Shown piece by piece: positions 1-11,766 of a stretch of DNA of 64,000 bases (its first letter is position 1; each line of letters opens with the position of its first letter). This DNA is from Ceratorhiza oryzae-sativae (Eukaryota; Basidiomycota; Agaricomycetes; Cantharellales; Ceratobasidiaceae). The translations under genes were made by a program, and so were the position numbers. The stretch lies in the NCBI GenBank assembly GCA_030998015.1, contig JARWMV010000243.1, positions 186,001 to 250,000 on the forward strand. Direction: 5' to 3'. The notes under the pieces were generated by a model, which worked only from the letters and a program-made list of their open reading frames with translations, was not told where the DNA came from and searched no databases.

Positions 1-261
1 ACTCACAAAATCCCACAATAGGATTCGCAGTTTCAAGAGGTACTCGTCGATATTTTGAGCCAGCTTTTATTGGAGTGATCTTGAGTGCGTATGGCAGCGA
101 AACGCTCCTAAACAATAACTTGAATGATATTTTACCATAGGCCAAATACCAGCATTAATACTATGTTTACCCCAGTACTATCAGCTTATGTTGTGCAAGG
201 GTACGAAGGTGCGTTACAGGGTGATGGCATGTAATGTATGCTGACCCCTAATCGCATCTAG

Positions 262-410
262 AACTGCAATTCCTCCGCAAAGCGATCGATGTCGACCCTA
301 TATGGACGAAAAACCTCAACGAAATTCCCGATACAACAAGTTGGGACTTCAAAGAAGATCAAGAGTGGGATAGCTTTGTCATCGAATCTGTTAGTTCAAC
401 CGACATATAA
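262..410 (+). CDS. 3'-terminal exon of an unidentified gene (partial)
   Basis: An open frame without a start codon follows a plausible acceptor (cgcatctag, ending at 261) and runs to a TAA at 408-410. It encodes about 49 residues, acidic and aromatic, with the stretches LRKAIDVDPIWTKNLNEIPD and DQEWDSFVIESVSS. The reading is consistent with the last exon of a plus-strand gene that begins upstream of this window, since no convincing exon was found in bases 1-240. I do not recognise the family. It could instead be a relic. Confidence 0.3.
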
Positions 411-1596
411 ATGGTGTGCTTCAGTACAGCGTTTTACTTTGAGGTTGGGACAATTTGCCAGGCTTTAACCATTCCTGTCCCTTTTTTTGTCGGGGGTTAT
501 ATCCTATACAAATAAGCATCATAGTAATTTATATCTGTCTTTTTTATGGGTTTTGGACACATAGTGCATCTAGATCAATGCTACTGGCAGATACCTCCAA
601 TACTCTTGACGTACTAAGCGGGAATCGACATCAAGACACAAAACTCACCCCGTGTTTGGCATGTCTAATCTGACGTGTAGTAAAAACAGCGGTACAAAAT
701 AATCCTGCCTAGCTCAGACGGTGCTTTGGTATACTCCAGTGTGGTCTTATCTTCGGGTGACCCGAAGCCGATTTTACTACCGGCGCTAACACCTGACCCT
801 CCGGTGGCTGTGGCTGCTGTGCTTGGACCGGATGCGGCCGTACAGTGAAAGGTCATCTTCTGCTGCATCAATCCCCAACTCCTGCGAACCCGCGACCAGT
901 CCACGCATGATTTTTGTTTATTGATATCGATTTCCCCCCGGCCTTCCGCCACGGAGCTTGTTCTCCAAGTTCCAGTGCTCGCCCATGTCTTGGGTTATGC
1001 CCTCACTATTTCTGGCAAAAAGGCATAGATGAAGCCCGTGCGACACGACTAGCTCTATATTTGCCGTTTGTGAAAAGTTTGAACACAAGCACCTATTTGG
1101 CAAGCTTGGACATTGAAATCACCCCGCCGTGATTCTCTCGGCTTGTTCAGTCTATCGATGTGTTTCCCAACCTGCGGCTTTTTCATTGGTTGTCGAGACG
1201 CCCAATAGATCAAAGCCATCTAGGATGGATCTAGGGCCTCTTTGTTCCATCACTCCGTCATGTGGATATATCTGGTGGCAGAACTTGGCCGTGGGTGCAG
1301 CCTTCGCAAACTATTTCGGCCCACTCCCCCCATCTTAAGGCTCTCCGCTTCGAGCCCAGCGAACAGGTTCCCAACTCTACTGATCGTGTCCTTTTCTAAC
1401 CTGCGCACAGTGGACGCCACTCTGGCGCTGCTGGAGCCTGACGTTTTTTTTTGTGCATTTGGTAAACTCCCTTGCCTTGGATCAATAAACACAAAAGATA
1501 TCGGCGGCAGGAGGCCCCCCCTACGAACCGTCTGCCTTACATCACGGTTCTTTTCCTCTCAACAAAAGCCCAATTGTGTAAGTAAGTTAGAGGAGG
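411..1596. other. stretch with no supported gene
   Basis: Short open frames exist on both strands but none has splice signals, composition or motifs that I can defend. A pyrimidine-rich segment lies around 1320-1560. Nothing further is seen. Confidence 0.5.
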
Positions 1597-1692
1597 CACA
1601 CGTGGCTACTCGGGTTCCAACTCACTCTATTGCACGGCTACTCCACAACTACCGCTACCGAGCGCTAACGAGACCCTGAGTAGCCACACAAG
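1597..1692 (+). repeat. small dispersed foldback repeat rich in TAGC, copy 1
   Basis: The segment is bounded by GTGGCTACTCGGG near 1601 and CCTGAGTAGCCAC near 1673, which are inverted copies of each other with one mismatch. It is filled with gctac/tagc words. A related sequence in opposite orientation lies at about 39552-39660 and shares TTAGCGCTCG-TAGC and CCGAGTAGCCAC blocks. Inverted ends and dispersal suggest a small non-autonomous element. The family is not recognised. Confidence 0.4.
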
Positions 1693-1887
1693 CCCACCCT
1701 AGCTTACTTGGATAACAAGGTTTTCGTTGAACTGCGCTCAGGTCTCTTCGTTTGCACCGATCGGACCTAGGCACCATCAATTACCTATGTACTCTAAAGG
1801 TCCTAGTTCGATACCTCACCAGTGCATCTATATCGTTTTATGAAAATGGCAACAACGCTATTACATAGAATTATCATAGTTCAATAA

Positions 1888-2366
1888 TTGCATTATACAA
1901 CGACTCGTTCAAAACACCCCACGCTGGCGGGGTTAGAGTTGTCTGTGGAAGACCAAGATGTGGAGTTGCATCTGTCTCATTCTACCCCTGGTATATTCCG
2001 GCTGGTGCCACTACATTTTCTTTCAGTTGTCTTAATCGGCGAAAAAATCTGGAGAGTGGATTTGCAGATATGATGGACGTGTTACATTGCCTTGAAGACC
2101 TTCGACTTCGGGGAGATACTCTTGATCCACATTCACTTCGCCAGCTAGCCGCCAGGACACCATGTCTACGGTATTTGGAATTCAATGCTATTCCGTTCGA
2201 GCATTTCATTTCAAGTCCTGAGGGTAAAGATTTCTCGAAGCCACCGAATCAGCTACAGAAATCTTTACTCGTTGAGTGTGATTTGTGGATTGCTAAAACA
2301 CCCTCCAATACAATCACTTGGCAAGTCAAGCATACATTCATGCGGGTGCCGTTGGTGTTGATTTAA
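1888..2366 (+). pseudogene. LRR-like coding remnant, possibly from an F-box/LRR protein
   Basis: Two open frames that overlap by four bases (1888-2073 and 2070-2366) are out of register. The second carries a leucine-rich pattern, HCLEDLRLRGDTLDPHSLRQ followed by a CLRYLEF block, which matches the spacing of leucine-rich repeats in the F-box/LRR proteins that are expanded in Rhizoctonia-like fungi. An F-box itself is not visible. An intron could join the frames (an acceptor cag lies at 2066-2068), but no matching donor or start was found, so I treat it as a fragment. The assignment rests only on the leucine pattern and is weak. Confidence 0.28.
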
Positions 2367-2625
2367 GAAAGCTACCTATTTGCTCCCTCCCCAAACATGA
2401 TCCTTCAAACTCCACGGTGTTGGAGGTCGTTCTCTGAACCTGTCGAGTGTATAAATCGTTCGCTGGCATTTTTAAGGGGAAATAGCCCAGCTATAGCATG
2501 TTTCTATGGTTGATACGTGAAAATGAATTGTTTTTGATGTCGGTTAATTTGTGGTACCTTGTACGGGTTTACTTTGAGATGATTGTTCTCATGGAGGTAA
2601 ACTAATTTGGATATATTGGCGCCAC

Positions 2626-2636
2626 CACGTGACCGC
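2626..2636 (+). promoter_or_regulatory. CACGTGACCG box upstream of the CSN1 gene
   Basis: A CACGTG palindrome followed by ACCG lies about 80 bp upstream of the CSN1 start codon. CACGTG is the core bound by bHLH factors of the Cbf1 type in fungi. The same decamer occurs twice upstream of the Coq8 gene (52757 and 52987) and CACGTGACC occurs at 60238. Function is inferred from motif and position only. Confidence 0.4.
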
Positions 2637-2706
2637 GCAACCCACCAGCCCAACGTCGACCACCAATTAGCCACCCCTCGCTTCTTTTCGAGAATTAATA
2701 GAAATA

Positions 2707-4529
2707 ATGGAGGCAGCTATGTACGCCGAATATCCAGACGCATACGGCGACATGGAGGGCATTGTGAGCGGCGCTGGGCCGTCAGATGCGCTTCCTAAGC
2801 CACCAAAGAAGAATGTGATTATAGATGAGCAGCATCCATTTGATTTGGATCTCTATATTGCGTCCTACTCTGGTGTGTAACTCAGAAAGTGGCACATCAG
2901 AATATATAGATTGAATTTTATTGAATAAAGGCCAAGCCGCAATCAAAAGACTTCGATTCATTGCGGCCAATAGCACATCTTTGCAAGCCCAAGCCCTCCG
3001 ACTCGCGATAGAACAGACCAAAGCGGCCAACCTTGACGCACAGCTATACCAGCAACTTGTAAACGAATACAATGCCTTGCCATCCGTGCACACACAGGTC
3101 CCCCTCGATCAGGAATGGGCGTCCAAGGTCAAGGCTACCAAAGACGCCGAGGGTGATCGACTGCAGGTTGAGCTCAAGACGTACACGACGAATTGATCAA
3201 AGAGAGTACTCGCGTATGTGCTATTCCCTTCTATCCTTTGGTGCACTGTGATCCGATATGTAGCGCAGATGGCCCACCGCGACCTCGGCAACTTTTATCG
3301 CTCGTTCGGTGACACGACGAATGCCCTCAAACACTACGCCAAAGGCCGCGAGTCCTGCACTACTGCCAATCATGTTCTTCAGATGAACATGGCCGCTGTT
3401 GAGCTCCTCGTAGAGCAGCTCAACTATGCGCAGATCTACTCGTACGTCTTCAAGGCAGAGTCGGCGCTTGATTCGGCGGTCGCGGGCGCCGGTGTGGGTG
3501 GAAAGGAAGGGACGACAGGGACTGGGGCCGGAACTGGGGCGGGGAAGAATGACGTTGAATACGAGAAAGCAAGGTGCCGGTTGCAGCTCGCCAGCGGGAT
3601 CGCGCAACTCGGCCAGGGTAATTTCCAAAAGGCCGCCTGGACATTCTTGAAGCTGGAGAAGAAGATGGATGACTGGCTTGGAACGGTACGTGTTGCTCAA
3701 CCTTGCCATACAAGCTTCTAACTTGACCTCTAGCTCATCGCGCCTTCGGATATCGCGATCTACGGCACTTTGACGGCACTAGCCACCCTCACTCGGTCAC
3801 AAATCAAGGCGTCTGTGGTCGAGAGCGATACGTTTGGATACTTTATCGAGCATGAGCCTTATATCCGGGAAATCATTGACGCTTACACGACCAACAACTT
3901 CAAAGTCGTCCTAGATCTTCTCGATAGACATTGGGTAAATCTTGCTCCCTTTCACCCACCTTGATCCAGAACTCACGACAGGGTAGCCCCGACATGCACT
4001 TGATATAGTCCTCTCTCCCCATGTCTCTGCGCTCGCGAGCCTGATTCGAGACAGGGCCCTTATTCTTTACACGACCCCATTTGCGTCCATCCGTCTGCAA
4101 CGATTAGCCGACGCATTCGGACTTCCACTTTTGGAAGTTGAGGCTCATATCGTAAGGCTCGTAAAGGAAGGCCAGGTCAAAGGACGCGTGGATGCACATG
4201 AGAAAGTAGGCTTTCTGAGATTTTGTGTGTGATGACTGGGCTGAATAAGGTCGCGGGATTTTAGGTCTTGTTTGCGAATGTGGTGGACGCCCGTGCCGAG
4301 TTGTTCCAAAAGGCGTTGAAAGCAGGCACCGATAGTGAAGCCATGGCTCGGAAGCTTATTCTCCGCATGAAGCTGTACGCCCCTTGGCTTGCCACCTACA
4401 CAACCCTCAACTGATCCACCTTCTAGAATCCAGAACGATCTCATTGTCAAACCTCCCAGGTCACAGCGGGGTGGACACGGGGCCGCGCCCGCTGACGAAG
4501 AGATGAGCAACCTGATTGAGGTTCAGTAA
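2707..4529 (+). CDS. CSN1: COP9 signalosome complex subunit 1 (CSN1), with a one-base frame break
   Basis: CSN1 is a core PCI-domain subunit of the COP9 signalosome, which removes Nedd8/Rub1 from cullin-RING ubiquitin ligases in the nucleus and cytoplasm. Seven exons fit: 2707-2872, 2931-3213, 3269-3685, 3734-3934, 3987-4205, 4265-4374 and 4427-4529. Conserved CSN1 blocks are visible in order: DLDLYIASYSG, AHRDLGNFYRSFGD, LELLVEQLNYAQ-like helices, then the PCI and winged-helix part (SPHVSALASLIRDRALILYT, VEAHIVRLVKEGQVKGRVDA, IQNDLIVKPP). The exons sum to 1,499 nt, so one base is missing for an open frame. The break is at 3191-3196, where AAT-TGA replaces the expected N-L-I-K-E; one more T would give 499 residues, normal for the family. 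It is either a real mutation or a sequencing error. The start is the first ATG before the conserved N-terminus. Confidence 0.9.
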
Positions 4530-4675
4530 ATCAAATGTGTATCCACATCTTGCGGTCGCTCGATTCACAGCGAACGTGGTTGTAATTTTTGTTGCTAGCG
4601 TACATCCCTGATCCTAGGGAACCTTTTCAGCAAAATCCTCGGCATATTCTTGAGAACGTAACAACCGAGGGTTGT

Positions 4676-5884
4676 TTAAAACATAAGCTTTGTCGAGTTA
4701 CCACCAGGGGTTGCGGGACCCGTCCCACCGATTGGGTCCTTGCCGCCGATGGCGGGGACAATGTAGTACGAGAAGAATAACACCTTGAACGTGAGAGCGA
4801 TTGCCGCGTGGAGCGCTCCGAGGACAACAATCATCAGTCGAGCCGGTTTTTGGTCTGCCTACATACCAAAAACGAAGCATTCAGCTCCGGTCTTCCTTCA
4901 AAGTATCCGAACACACGGGCACTTACCGACGCCAGAACAGGATATACATTCCGAGCGAGGTACCAGCCGGATGAACCGAACGCGAGACCGACCAGCACCC
5001 ATCTCACGATAGGGAGAGGGATGATGCACAGGGCCTGTGGTAACCCGAGCCACGTCAATATATGTTTCGGCCTATAACGGCCAAACGGGAAGACGTACCG
5101 CTACAGGAATCCAGACGGACATCGCATACCCCCAAACTGCAAAACCCTCGACCAATGACCACTCGGTACCCAGATACCTCAGAACCGCCCAGAGCGCAAA
5201 TGGGGTGCCCAGTCCATACGCATAAACCAAACTGCCTCAACATCAGTCCACCTCGAGTCGTATCGAACGAAACAAGAATGAAACCTTCTGACCTGACGGC
5301 GACGCTCAACAACGCAAAATCGTACGCAAACGGCTCGGTGCTCAGGTAACTCGTGATGCTGGCGGCAAAACTGGAAAAGACAAATAGGGCAAAGATGACG
5401 GTCGTCAGTGTCCAAAACGGGCCGTAGAGGTCGGGTTTTGTGTCCGATGTCGTAGGGAGGAACGGAATCGGAGCCGAGGATGGGCCTGTAAATGGGGATG
5501 GATCCGGCGCGATCGGGTTTAGCGAGTGTGTTATTCGTGCTAAGACCTATTGTTTCACAGGGATGTGAGAGTCAGGAAAAAAAAGAAAAGTAAGTAGAAA
5601 GGTGAAAGGAGCTACGGTCGTGGTATCCACATCGAACCACTGTTGGTGGTAATCTATCGACCAGACGGGGGCTTGGCCACTTCGAGTAGACTGATCGCTC
5701 CAGCCACGCGAGGGGCCGGGATGCGCAGCACCCGTGCCTGCTCCAGGTTGCTGTGTTCCGTCTCCTAGGAACGCTAATCACTCCGCATTAAGTAAAATGT
5801 GGTTGACTTGTTTGTTTTCGTCTACTCACAGCGAAACTCGAGATCGGGTGCCTCTTCGGCTTGGAGTCGTTCGTATTGAGCCAT
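4676..5884 (-). CDS. Yip1-domain membrane protein of the YIPF1/YIPF2 type
   Basis: YIPF proteins are multi-span Golgi/endosome membrane proteins linked to Rab GTPases and vesicle budding. The minus strand reads ATG at 5884, an N-terminal AQYERLQAEEAPDLEFR, then after an intron a W-S-I-D-Y-H-Q-Q-W-F-D-V-D-T block and after the next intron VLARITHSLNP; this matches the YIPF1/2 hallmark in which an aromatic YYQ-FFDVDT is followed by V-RI. The Yip1 domain follows with PDLYGPFWTLTTVIFALFVF and about five hydrophobic segments, ending in a glycine-rich tail (AIGGKDPIGGTGPATPGGN) and TAA at 4676. Introns interrupt near 5778-5829, 5560-5625, 5230-5300, 5035-5096, 4855-4925. The gene is convergent with CSN1, about 150 bp apart, and tail-to-head with NOP53. 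It appears intact. Confidence 0.82.
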
Positions 5885-6048
5885 GTGGGATGGTGGTTGA
5901 CGACAGAGTGATCGACACTAAGCGCCCGTTCATATCGGAAATGGCAATTATGGTAAATATTGATTCAGTATTGTATTGGTATAGTAGACAGTCCTGTCCA
6001 GAAGGGAAAACACATTCGAGTACAAATCCAGAGGCCAAGAAAGACAGT

Positions 6049-7807
6049 CTAATTGTTTGCGTCAAATTGCTTGTAAGAATGTTTCTCGTACTCCTTGGTC
6101 TTCTTCTTGCGGCTAGCCCTGTGAAAGGAATAAAATCGGAATGAGAAGCAAAGCGAGGCAAAGGAGAGGGAAAAACTTACAGCACTGGTACCCGCGGCTC
6201 CACCTTTCCTCGGACCACTAAGCTCCCCCATCGCTCCCGCCAAAGATTGCCCTCGGGTTTCAGCTCGCGCAAACTCTCGGCAAGATCTTCGCCTAGCTGG
6301 ACGTCAATGTCGCCCTCTTTAATAATGTGTTTGCCTGGAGTAACCGATGGTATCAATATATTGACCTCGGAGAAGGAGGGGGACAAACCAATCCGCATCC
6401 CAATCAACCCCTTGGCAATCCTCTTTTCCGCACGAATCGCCGCGGCCCGTTCGGACTCGGACTGCGCACTCGTTACCGCCCGATGAATCGACTTGAGCGT
6501 CGTCAACGAAGCGAGCTGCTGGCGCTTCTGTGCTCGGTTCGCTCGCGCCCGTTTCTACAACAAGCGTTCGTGTAACCCATTAGGAGCATGCGCCAGCAGA
6601 GTGTATATTCCAGAACCCACCTCTGCAAGCGCGCGGGCAGCTCTTCTCCGTTGTTGGGCCGTTTTTCGGCCGGGCATCTTGACCGGTTCGGTCATTCCGT
6701 CAATGTCGTCTTCTTCGCCGTCGTCATCGTGAATGCTAACGTCGAGTAACATATCCTCGATGCCGTTTGCTCCAGTTGCACGTGCAGCTTCCATGCGTCG
6801 ACGAACTTGCTCGGCTCGCTCAGATTCTTCCACACGCCTCGCCTCCCGTTCGTGTGCAGCTCGGAGCAGGTCTTGATGTGCCTCATACGTGGGGTTGTAC
6901 GAGGTCCCTTGCTCAGGGACTTGAACCGCACTGGGAAGCGGGGCAGGAGTGAGAGGTGGAACAGAAGGTGGCCCACGAGGTGGTGCCTAGATACACAGTT
7001 AGGGCGAAAACTCAAGTCTGACGTTAGGGACCTACCCTAGCTTTGTGACTTCGTACGATCGGCAGTAAAATTTGCTTGGCTTCGGGCGTGCGCAGGGCTC
7101 TCACCAGGGCCTCTTCGTCTGGGGTCAGGTTCTCGGTGGCCCAAATGTCGTACTTGCCGCTCTTTTTGACGGCTTCGGATGCCGGGAGGCGGGATCGACC
7201 CTGGACAGTGTCCAGTGGGCTCTTGGTGCGATGTGCGATGCGGGATAGCCTCGCACGCTCGGCCGCGCTGACCGGAACGCGCGGTTTGGACGACTCGGAC
7301 GGGGCTGGGCTCGGAACCGACGATGCGCGAGAGTAGACGGCGGGTACGAGGGTGCGTTCGGACAGGATCTGGGTGGATCTGAGGGGCTTGTGGCCTTGGA
7401 GCTTCTTCCTGACTGGATTGGCGTTGGGTTAGCGTGGTTGGCGTGATGGAACCGGATGGCTCACGCTGGCTGTCGCCATGGACATCGACCTCGAAGAGCT
7501 CTGCGTTGGATTTGGCGTGGACAGGGCCGCTGCGATAAATGAGACGGGTAAGACATGACCCATAATGAAAGGCACGCGGCGGACATACCCGGTGATGCGC
7601 TCCTGCTCGCGCAGATCCTCGAGGGTGTGCTCGACGTCGTCGATGTCGACGTGCTTGCGCCAGGCGCGCTTGCCCTTGCGCGATGCCTGGGCCCTGCTGG
7701 CGGGGGCGCCGAACCTGGACTGGAGCTGGGGTCATGATCAACACGAAGCCGGCAGCGGGGGGAGCGGAGCCTGCCTTGTTCACCCGGTTCACGGTCGAGA
7801 TGGCCAT
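6049..7807 (-). CDS. NOP53: Ribosome biogenesis protein NOP53 (GLTSCR2/PICT1 family)
   Basis: NOP53 is a nucleolar factor of 60S subunit assembly; in yeast it recruits the exosome-linked helicase Mtr4 for 7S pre-rRNA processing. Family blocks on the minus strand are SRKGKRAWRKHVDIDDVEHT near the N-terminus (7610-7700), NAELFEVDVHGD, a basic acid-alternating coiled-coil middle (HQDLLRAAHEREARRVEESE, about 6830-6890), PGRKTAQQRRRAARALAEKR, and the C-terminus LWRERWGSLVVRGKVEPRVP followed, after an intron, by KKKTKEYEKHSYKQF and a stop at 6049-6051. The start is uncertain: an ATG at 7807 (MAISTVNR) joins the conserved frame through a 64-nt intron (gtgaac...ccag). A longer upstream ATG at 7868 is possible but does not fit the frame. 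Several further small introns occur. The gene is next to the YIPF gene on the same strand. Confidence 0.85.
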
Positions 7808-9730
7808 TGCGCGGCGGCGGGCGAGTGGCCTTGGAGAGCGGGCGGTACTGGGCCTGTGTTCCGAGCATGGTGTGAGAGACATGTGTGCCAACGAGCGCTA
7901 TATATGCACTCACCAGCTACCCGGACGAGGCCTGTGGTCGTCCGCTTCAATTTGCGCCGTCTATTGGTTTTCACTTTTCCGCATTCGGACACCCAGGCGC
8001 CGGTCCGCGGAATGTGCCAAACACCCATCCATAACAACTATCGCCTGCGCCCGCCGCTCCATCGTTCGACCACCGCGCGAGCATCCAATCTGTTGCTCTG
8101 AGCCCATGCCACGGCCCACACGGCCGCCAGCGCCCCTGCACATCACCAGCTGACGCGTCACCGCGATTACGCCCAACCCCCCGCCGTATCGTGCATGTCT
8201 GCAACGTCATGGGGCATGCTATTTCCGCTTTGGGCCCCGTGCGCCATATGCTCGTGCGCCCGGTTTATTCCTTTGTGGTTCCTGCGCCAGCCCGTTTGCA
8301 CTTGGCTTTATCCAACCAGTGCCCGCACTGCTATCCCCACCTCGGAAATCCACCCCCCCCTCACGTGTGTGTGCGAGTGTGAGAACCCATCAGAGCCCGT
8401 CGCACGAGACCAGCTTTCGAGACCGTTGGTCAGAACGTACGGAATCCCCGAAGCCCTCAGGGTTAGCTTCACCCCCTCGACCGTCGCGCTCATATGATCA
8501 TCCCATCTGCGCTCGTCTCAACTCCAGGCCCCGGAATTTAGCCTTTGATACCTGTACTGCCATTCCCGTCCATCACTACACCCCCACGTCGATCTCGAGT
8601 GGCCCCGGAACCGGCCCTCTCACCGCCGGGCCGATGCACACCACCAGCTCACGTGTGCGTAAATTGAGCCAAGCCACCGTTTGGGCCCCCGAGGCGTGTA
8701 ACCCTCGAGCTATCACTTCCTGAAAAGGCCCGTGCTCCGCCAAGCCGCCTCGTGTATGCTATTTTCAATGTATCCCCATACATCTCTCCACGGAGGCACA
8801 GACGAGGGACAAATAAAGGGGCTTAGGGCAGCTAATCGCCCCAGCACGACGACGTCGGGTGATCGATATTCGTTCAATGTTCTGATGGACTCTGCTCGTC
8901 GCCGCGCGGTCTACCCAACGATCGTGGCTAGAGAACCCATTCGCGACCACGGCAAATCTGTATCTGTAAAGTGTAAATCTAACCGCTCCTCGTATCGGCG
9001 CATCCCGCAACCACCTTCTGGGCTCGAGCACATCACTTCGAGGTCTACCGTTCTCCGGGGGTTACTCTTTTCGGCATTATCTCTGATCCCACTATGCTGA
9101 TATATTTATATTACGCCATTGGAATAATGCTCCCGCTCGAGATAACGTCGCTCGCCAGCCCCCGTTCGCTCAATCACGAGGCACGATCAGGTGTGGCGTG
9201 TAATATTCACAGAAGACATCCTTCATTTGGCGGCTTGTTTGCGCGACAGATCCGCAGTCTAAATCGATATAGAGAAATATAAAGGATCTTTTCTTAGTAT
9301 ATAGCCTGGCAACGTAATTATTGACCATTTGTTTGTTTCGTGTTTGCCCCACGAGCCTGGTGAGCAAGAATCATCCACTATATCAAGGCGCTAGACCGTA
9401 AAGCCTAATCAGGCAGGGGCATCTGACTGGATCTCCAGCACAAAATAGGCCAAGCCTCGGTCTACACGGAGGTCGTTCATGAACCCAGTGTTATTTCGGT
9501 CCGGCATTTAGTTGAGCACCGGGTGTCATTACTACTCCCAGCCAGAACCACAAGAAGCGCTCGCTCGCGTTGGCTAGTGTGGGAACGAAGCACGTAGCAG
9601 GTGACCTCGACTCAATATCGCCCGGGAGAAATGACAAACTCGAGCATCGAATTGGTCACATGTAGATAGAACAGGATGAGCAGCCTTATTAACTGTGCAT
9701 ATATATTTCAGTCTCTGCTTCCTAGACTAT
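7808..9730. other. intergenic region without a supported gene
   Basis: The first part (7900-8720) is GC- and C-rich, presumably carrying the promoter of NOP53; the remainder (8800-9730) is of ordinary composition and includes the 3' side of the thaumatin-like gene. Long open frames on the plus strand here (for example 8319-8723) have proline, serine and arginine-rich translations without motifs and look like composition effects. Confidence 0.45.
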
Positions 9731-10738
9731 TTACGGGCAGAAGGTAAGGGTGTCTAAAACAGAAAATGGGAGATGAGCGATCTAGCCAAGGCCCAATAAC
9801 CAGGATACTCACAATCGGCCCTCTTCGAAGCAGGGCAGGTCCAGAGAGCAGTGCCGCTGGACTCGTCATAGGCATAGACGTACGACCTCGGGCACGCGTT
9901 CTTAAAGTACGAGTAGTATTGCACCCCAGAAGGAGGGCAGGTGGCCGGGGTGCTGTGCGAGCCAGAGCAGCAGTTGGCAGAGTTGGCCTGGTTCCCGTCG
10001 AGATTGGCCACGCAGGCGGACTGTTATGGGGTACCTGTCAGTACACCAATATATGGAATGCGTTTGGACGTACCTTGCAACCCAGAGGGAAGCCAGTCGA
10101 GTCAAACGGCCCCTTGAGGGGAGCAGGGCAATTCGGGCCGAGGTCAACGGCGCACTCGGCAACCGGGCATCCGACATTGTTCGAGATACGCATAGGCAAG
10201 TTGTACCCGTCGACGAGAGAGACTATATGCGTCATTGGCTCCATCAGCCCTACTGCATCAACCCATCCCAAACCAGCTCCACTCACCATCGTACCAATCT
10301 TGGCCATCGCCCGCGCTCAAAGTCCACTCGGCAACGCTAGCAGGCGGTACACCGGTACCGGTACGGGGATCGCACTTGAGCCCGCCGTTGCAGCCACCGT
10401 CGGCGCACGAGTTCGGCCCGGGGTTGGACGAAAAGTTGCAGTTGCGGCGACCCCAGATACGGCCGGCCTTCCAGTTGTCGGGGACTGTGAATGTGCGCTT
10501 AGACCATGCGGCAGCCTCCCAGCCGGTCTCGATGGCGGGGGTGGCGGAGCCGACGTTCAAGTCGGTCTAGAATGCCATGTCAAGCTTAGATGTATGCGTC
10601 AATGTGAAGATAGAAATAGAGGCATACGAAAATGGCCGGCCAGATGGTAAAGGGGCACGCGTTGTAGACGGTAAAGGTGCGACCGAGGGTCGAACCCGCA
10701 AGAGCAAGAACAGAAGCGGCAACGGTGAAAGACTTCAT
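9731..10738 (-). CDS. Secreted thaumatin-like protein (TLP, PR-5/GH64-TLP superfamily)
   Basis: Thaumatin-like proteins are secreted beta-sandwich proteins; fungal members are implicated in beta-glucan binding or hydrolysis and wall remodelling. Five exons fit exactly (10738-10628, 10566-10287, 10222-10074, 10020-9813, 9753-9731), giving 256 residues. The N-terminus MKSFTVAASVLALAGSTLG is a clear signal peptide. The mature part begins RTFTVYNACPFTIWPAIFT, then GWEAAAWSKRTFTVPDNWKA, GRIWGRRNC, a cysteine-rich block (CADGGCNGGLKCDPRTG), DGQDWYDVSLVDGYNLPM, the C-P-A-E-C and CPAPL parts, CCSGSHSTPATCPPS, and ends SYVYAYDESSGTALWTCP and YTLTFCP. The G-W-x(2)-W-x(2)-R and DxVDGYN motifs, and many paired cysteines, are as in the family. 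Length is usual. It stands alone between long intergenic regions. Its enzymatic activity cannot be judged from sequence. Confidence 0.93.
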
Positions 10739-11766
10739 CGTGTTTTTCGTAAGATGTAAGAGAGTACGCTGGATGTTGTAGGAGAGCTTGGTTTTCACGT
10801 TGCCCCAGTCGCTCGATATTTATACTGGACACAACCCCGCCCCCTCCCGGGCGTCGAGATTTCCCGGCATGCGCACAGATCTTGATCGTATCGCCAGTCA
10901 ATGCCAAGAATGGACTAAAATAACACAAAGTTCTCAAGCAACATGGCACCCGACCATCCATGACCTGGTCGACCAGGGCGGAATAATTCCATCACATATG
11001 GACTGCATCAAGCGCGTAAGCGAACGCACAACGGAACAACCAACCTGGCCTCCCAATACGCTTAGCCGACCAAGCGCCCCGCGTAAATGCTCGTCTCGGC
11101 CATCTCGGCCCGCAAGGGCAGATCGGCAACGCCTAGAGCGCGTTTAATTATACTAGCCGATCGCGCTTGCGATTTAAATCAAGGTCTACAGCGATGCATG
11201 TCGGGCATGGGCGCTTGCTGCGTCCCAGACATTCTGATGCGTGATGGCGGTATGGGGTCAACAGCAAGAGGGAGTATCATGACATAATCAATTTTTTAAT
11301 TACCTCCCGCCTCTGTTTGGGTTGCTGGCCCATTTGAGTTGGTTCAGACAATGGGTGGGAGTGAATACAACATAGATAATTAAAATGTGCCCTAACTCTG
11401 AATCCGACCTCTCACAGCGCATACACACACGCTATGCAAGTGTTGTCACTGAAGTTTGAACGCAAGCGCGCAACAGGCGCGGCACCGTGAGAGCCCAAGG
11501 TATCGAGTCACACATTCGAATCACCCATGGCTTTTTCTGGTGCTCCCCAACGCCGAGATATTTTGACTACTCCCATAAATTATATTCATATGAGCACAAG
11601 GCAAATATTATCAGGCCACTACACATTCCAGTGTGTAAATAGATACCACATGAGCCAAGTAGTAGGGGTAATAAGCTTATGAAAACGCCATATAATGATC
11701 ATCAAATCCTGAACCGATCAAAATGCATGTTCCGGAGAGCGCCTTTGGGTTCAAAATCAAAGTGCA
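10739..11766. other. intergenic region without a supported gene
   Basis: The segment holds the promoter side of the thaumatin-like gene (a TATA-like tatttatactgg lies at about 10815) and then AT-rich sequence. No convincing coding exon, repeat or RNA was found. Confidence 0.45.

Noticed and set aside
1795..1825. AGTTCGATACC as a possible T-arm of a tRNA
   Set aside because: No acceptor, D or anticodon stem is present upstream.
8195..8723. Possible plus-strand gene in a GC-rich stretch
   Set aside because: Overlapping frames in all phases, low-complexity P/S/R translation and no splice context point to composition only.
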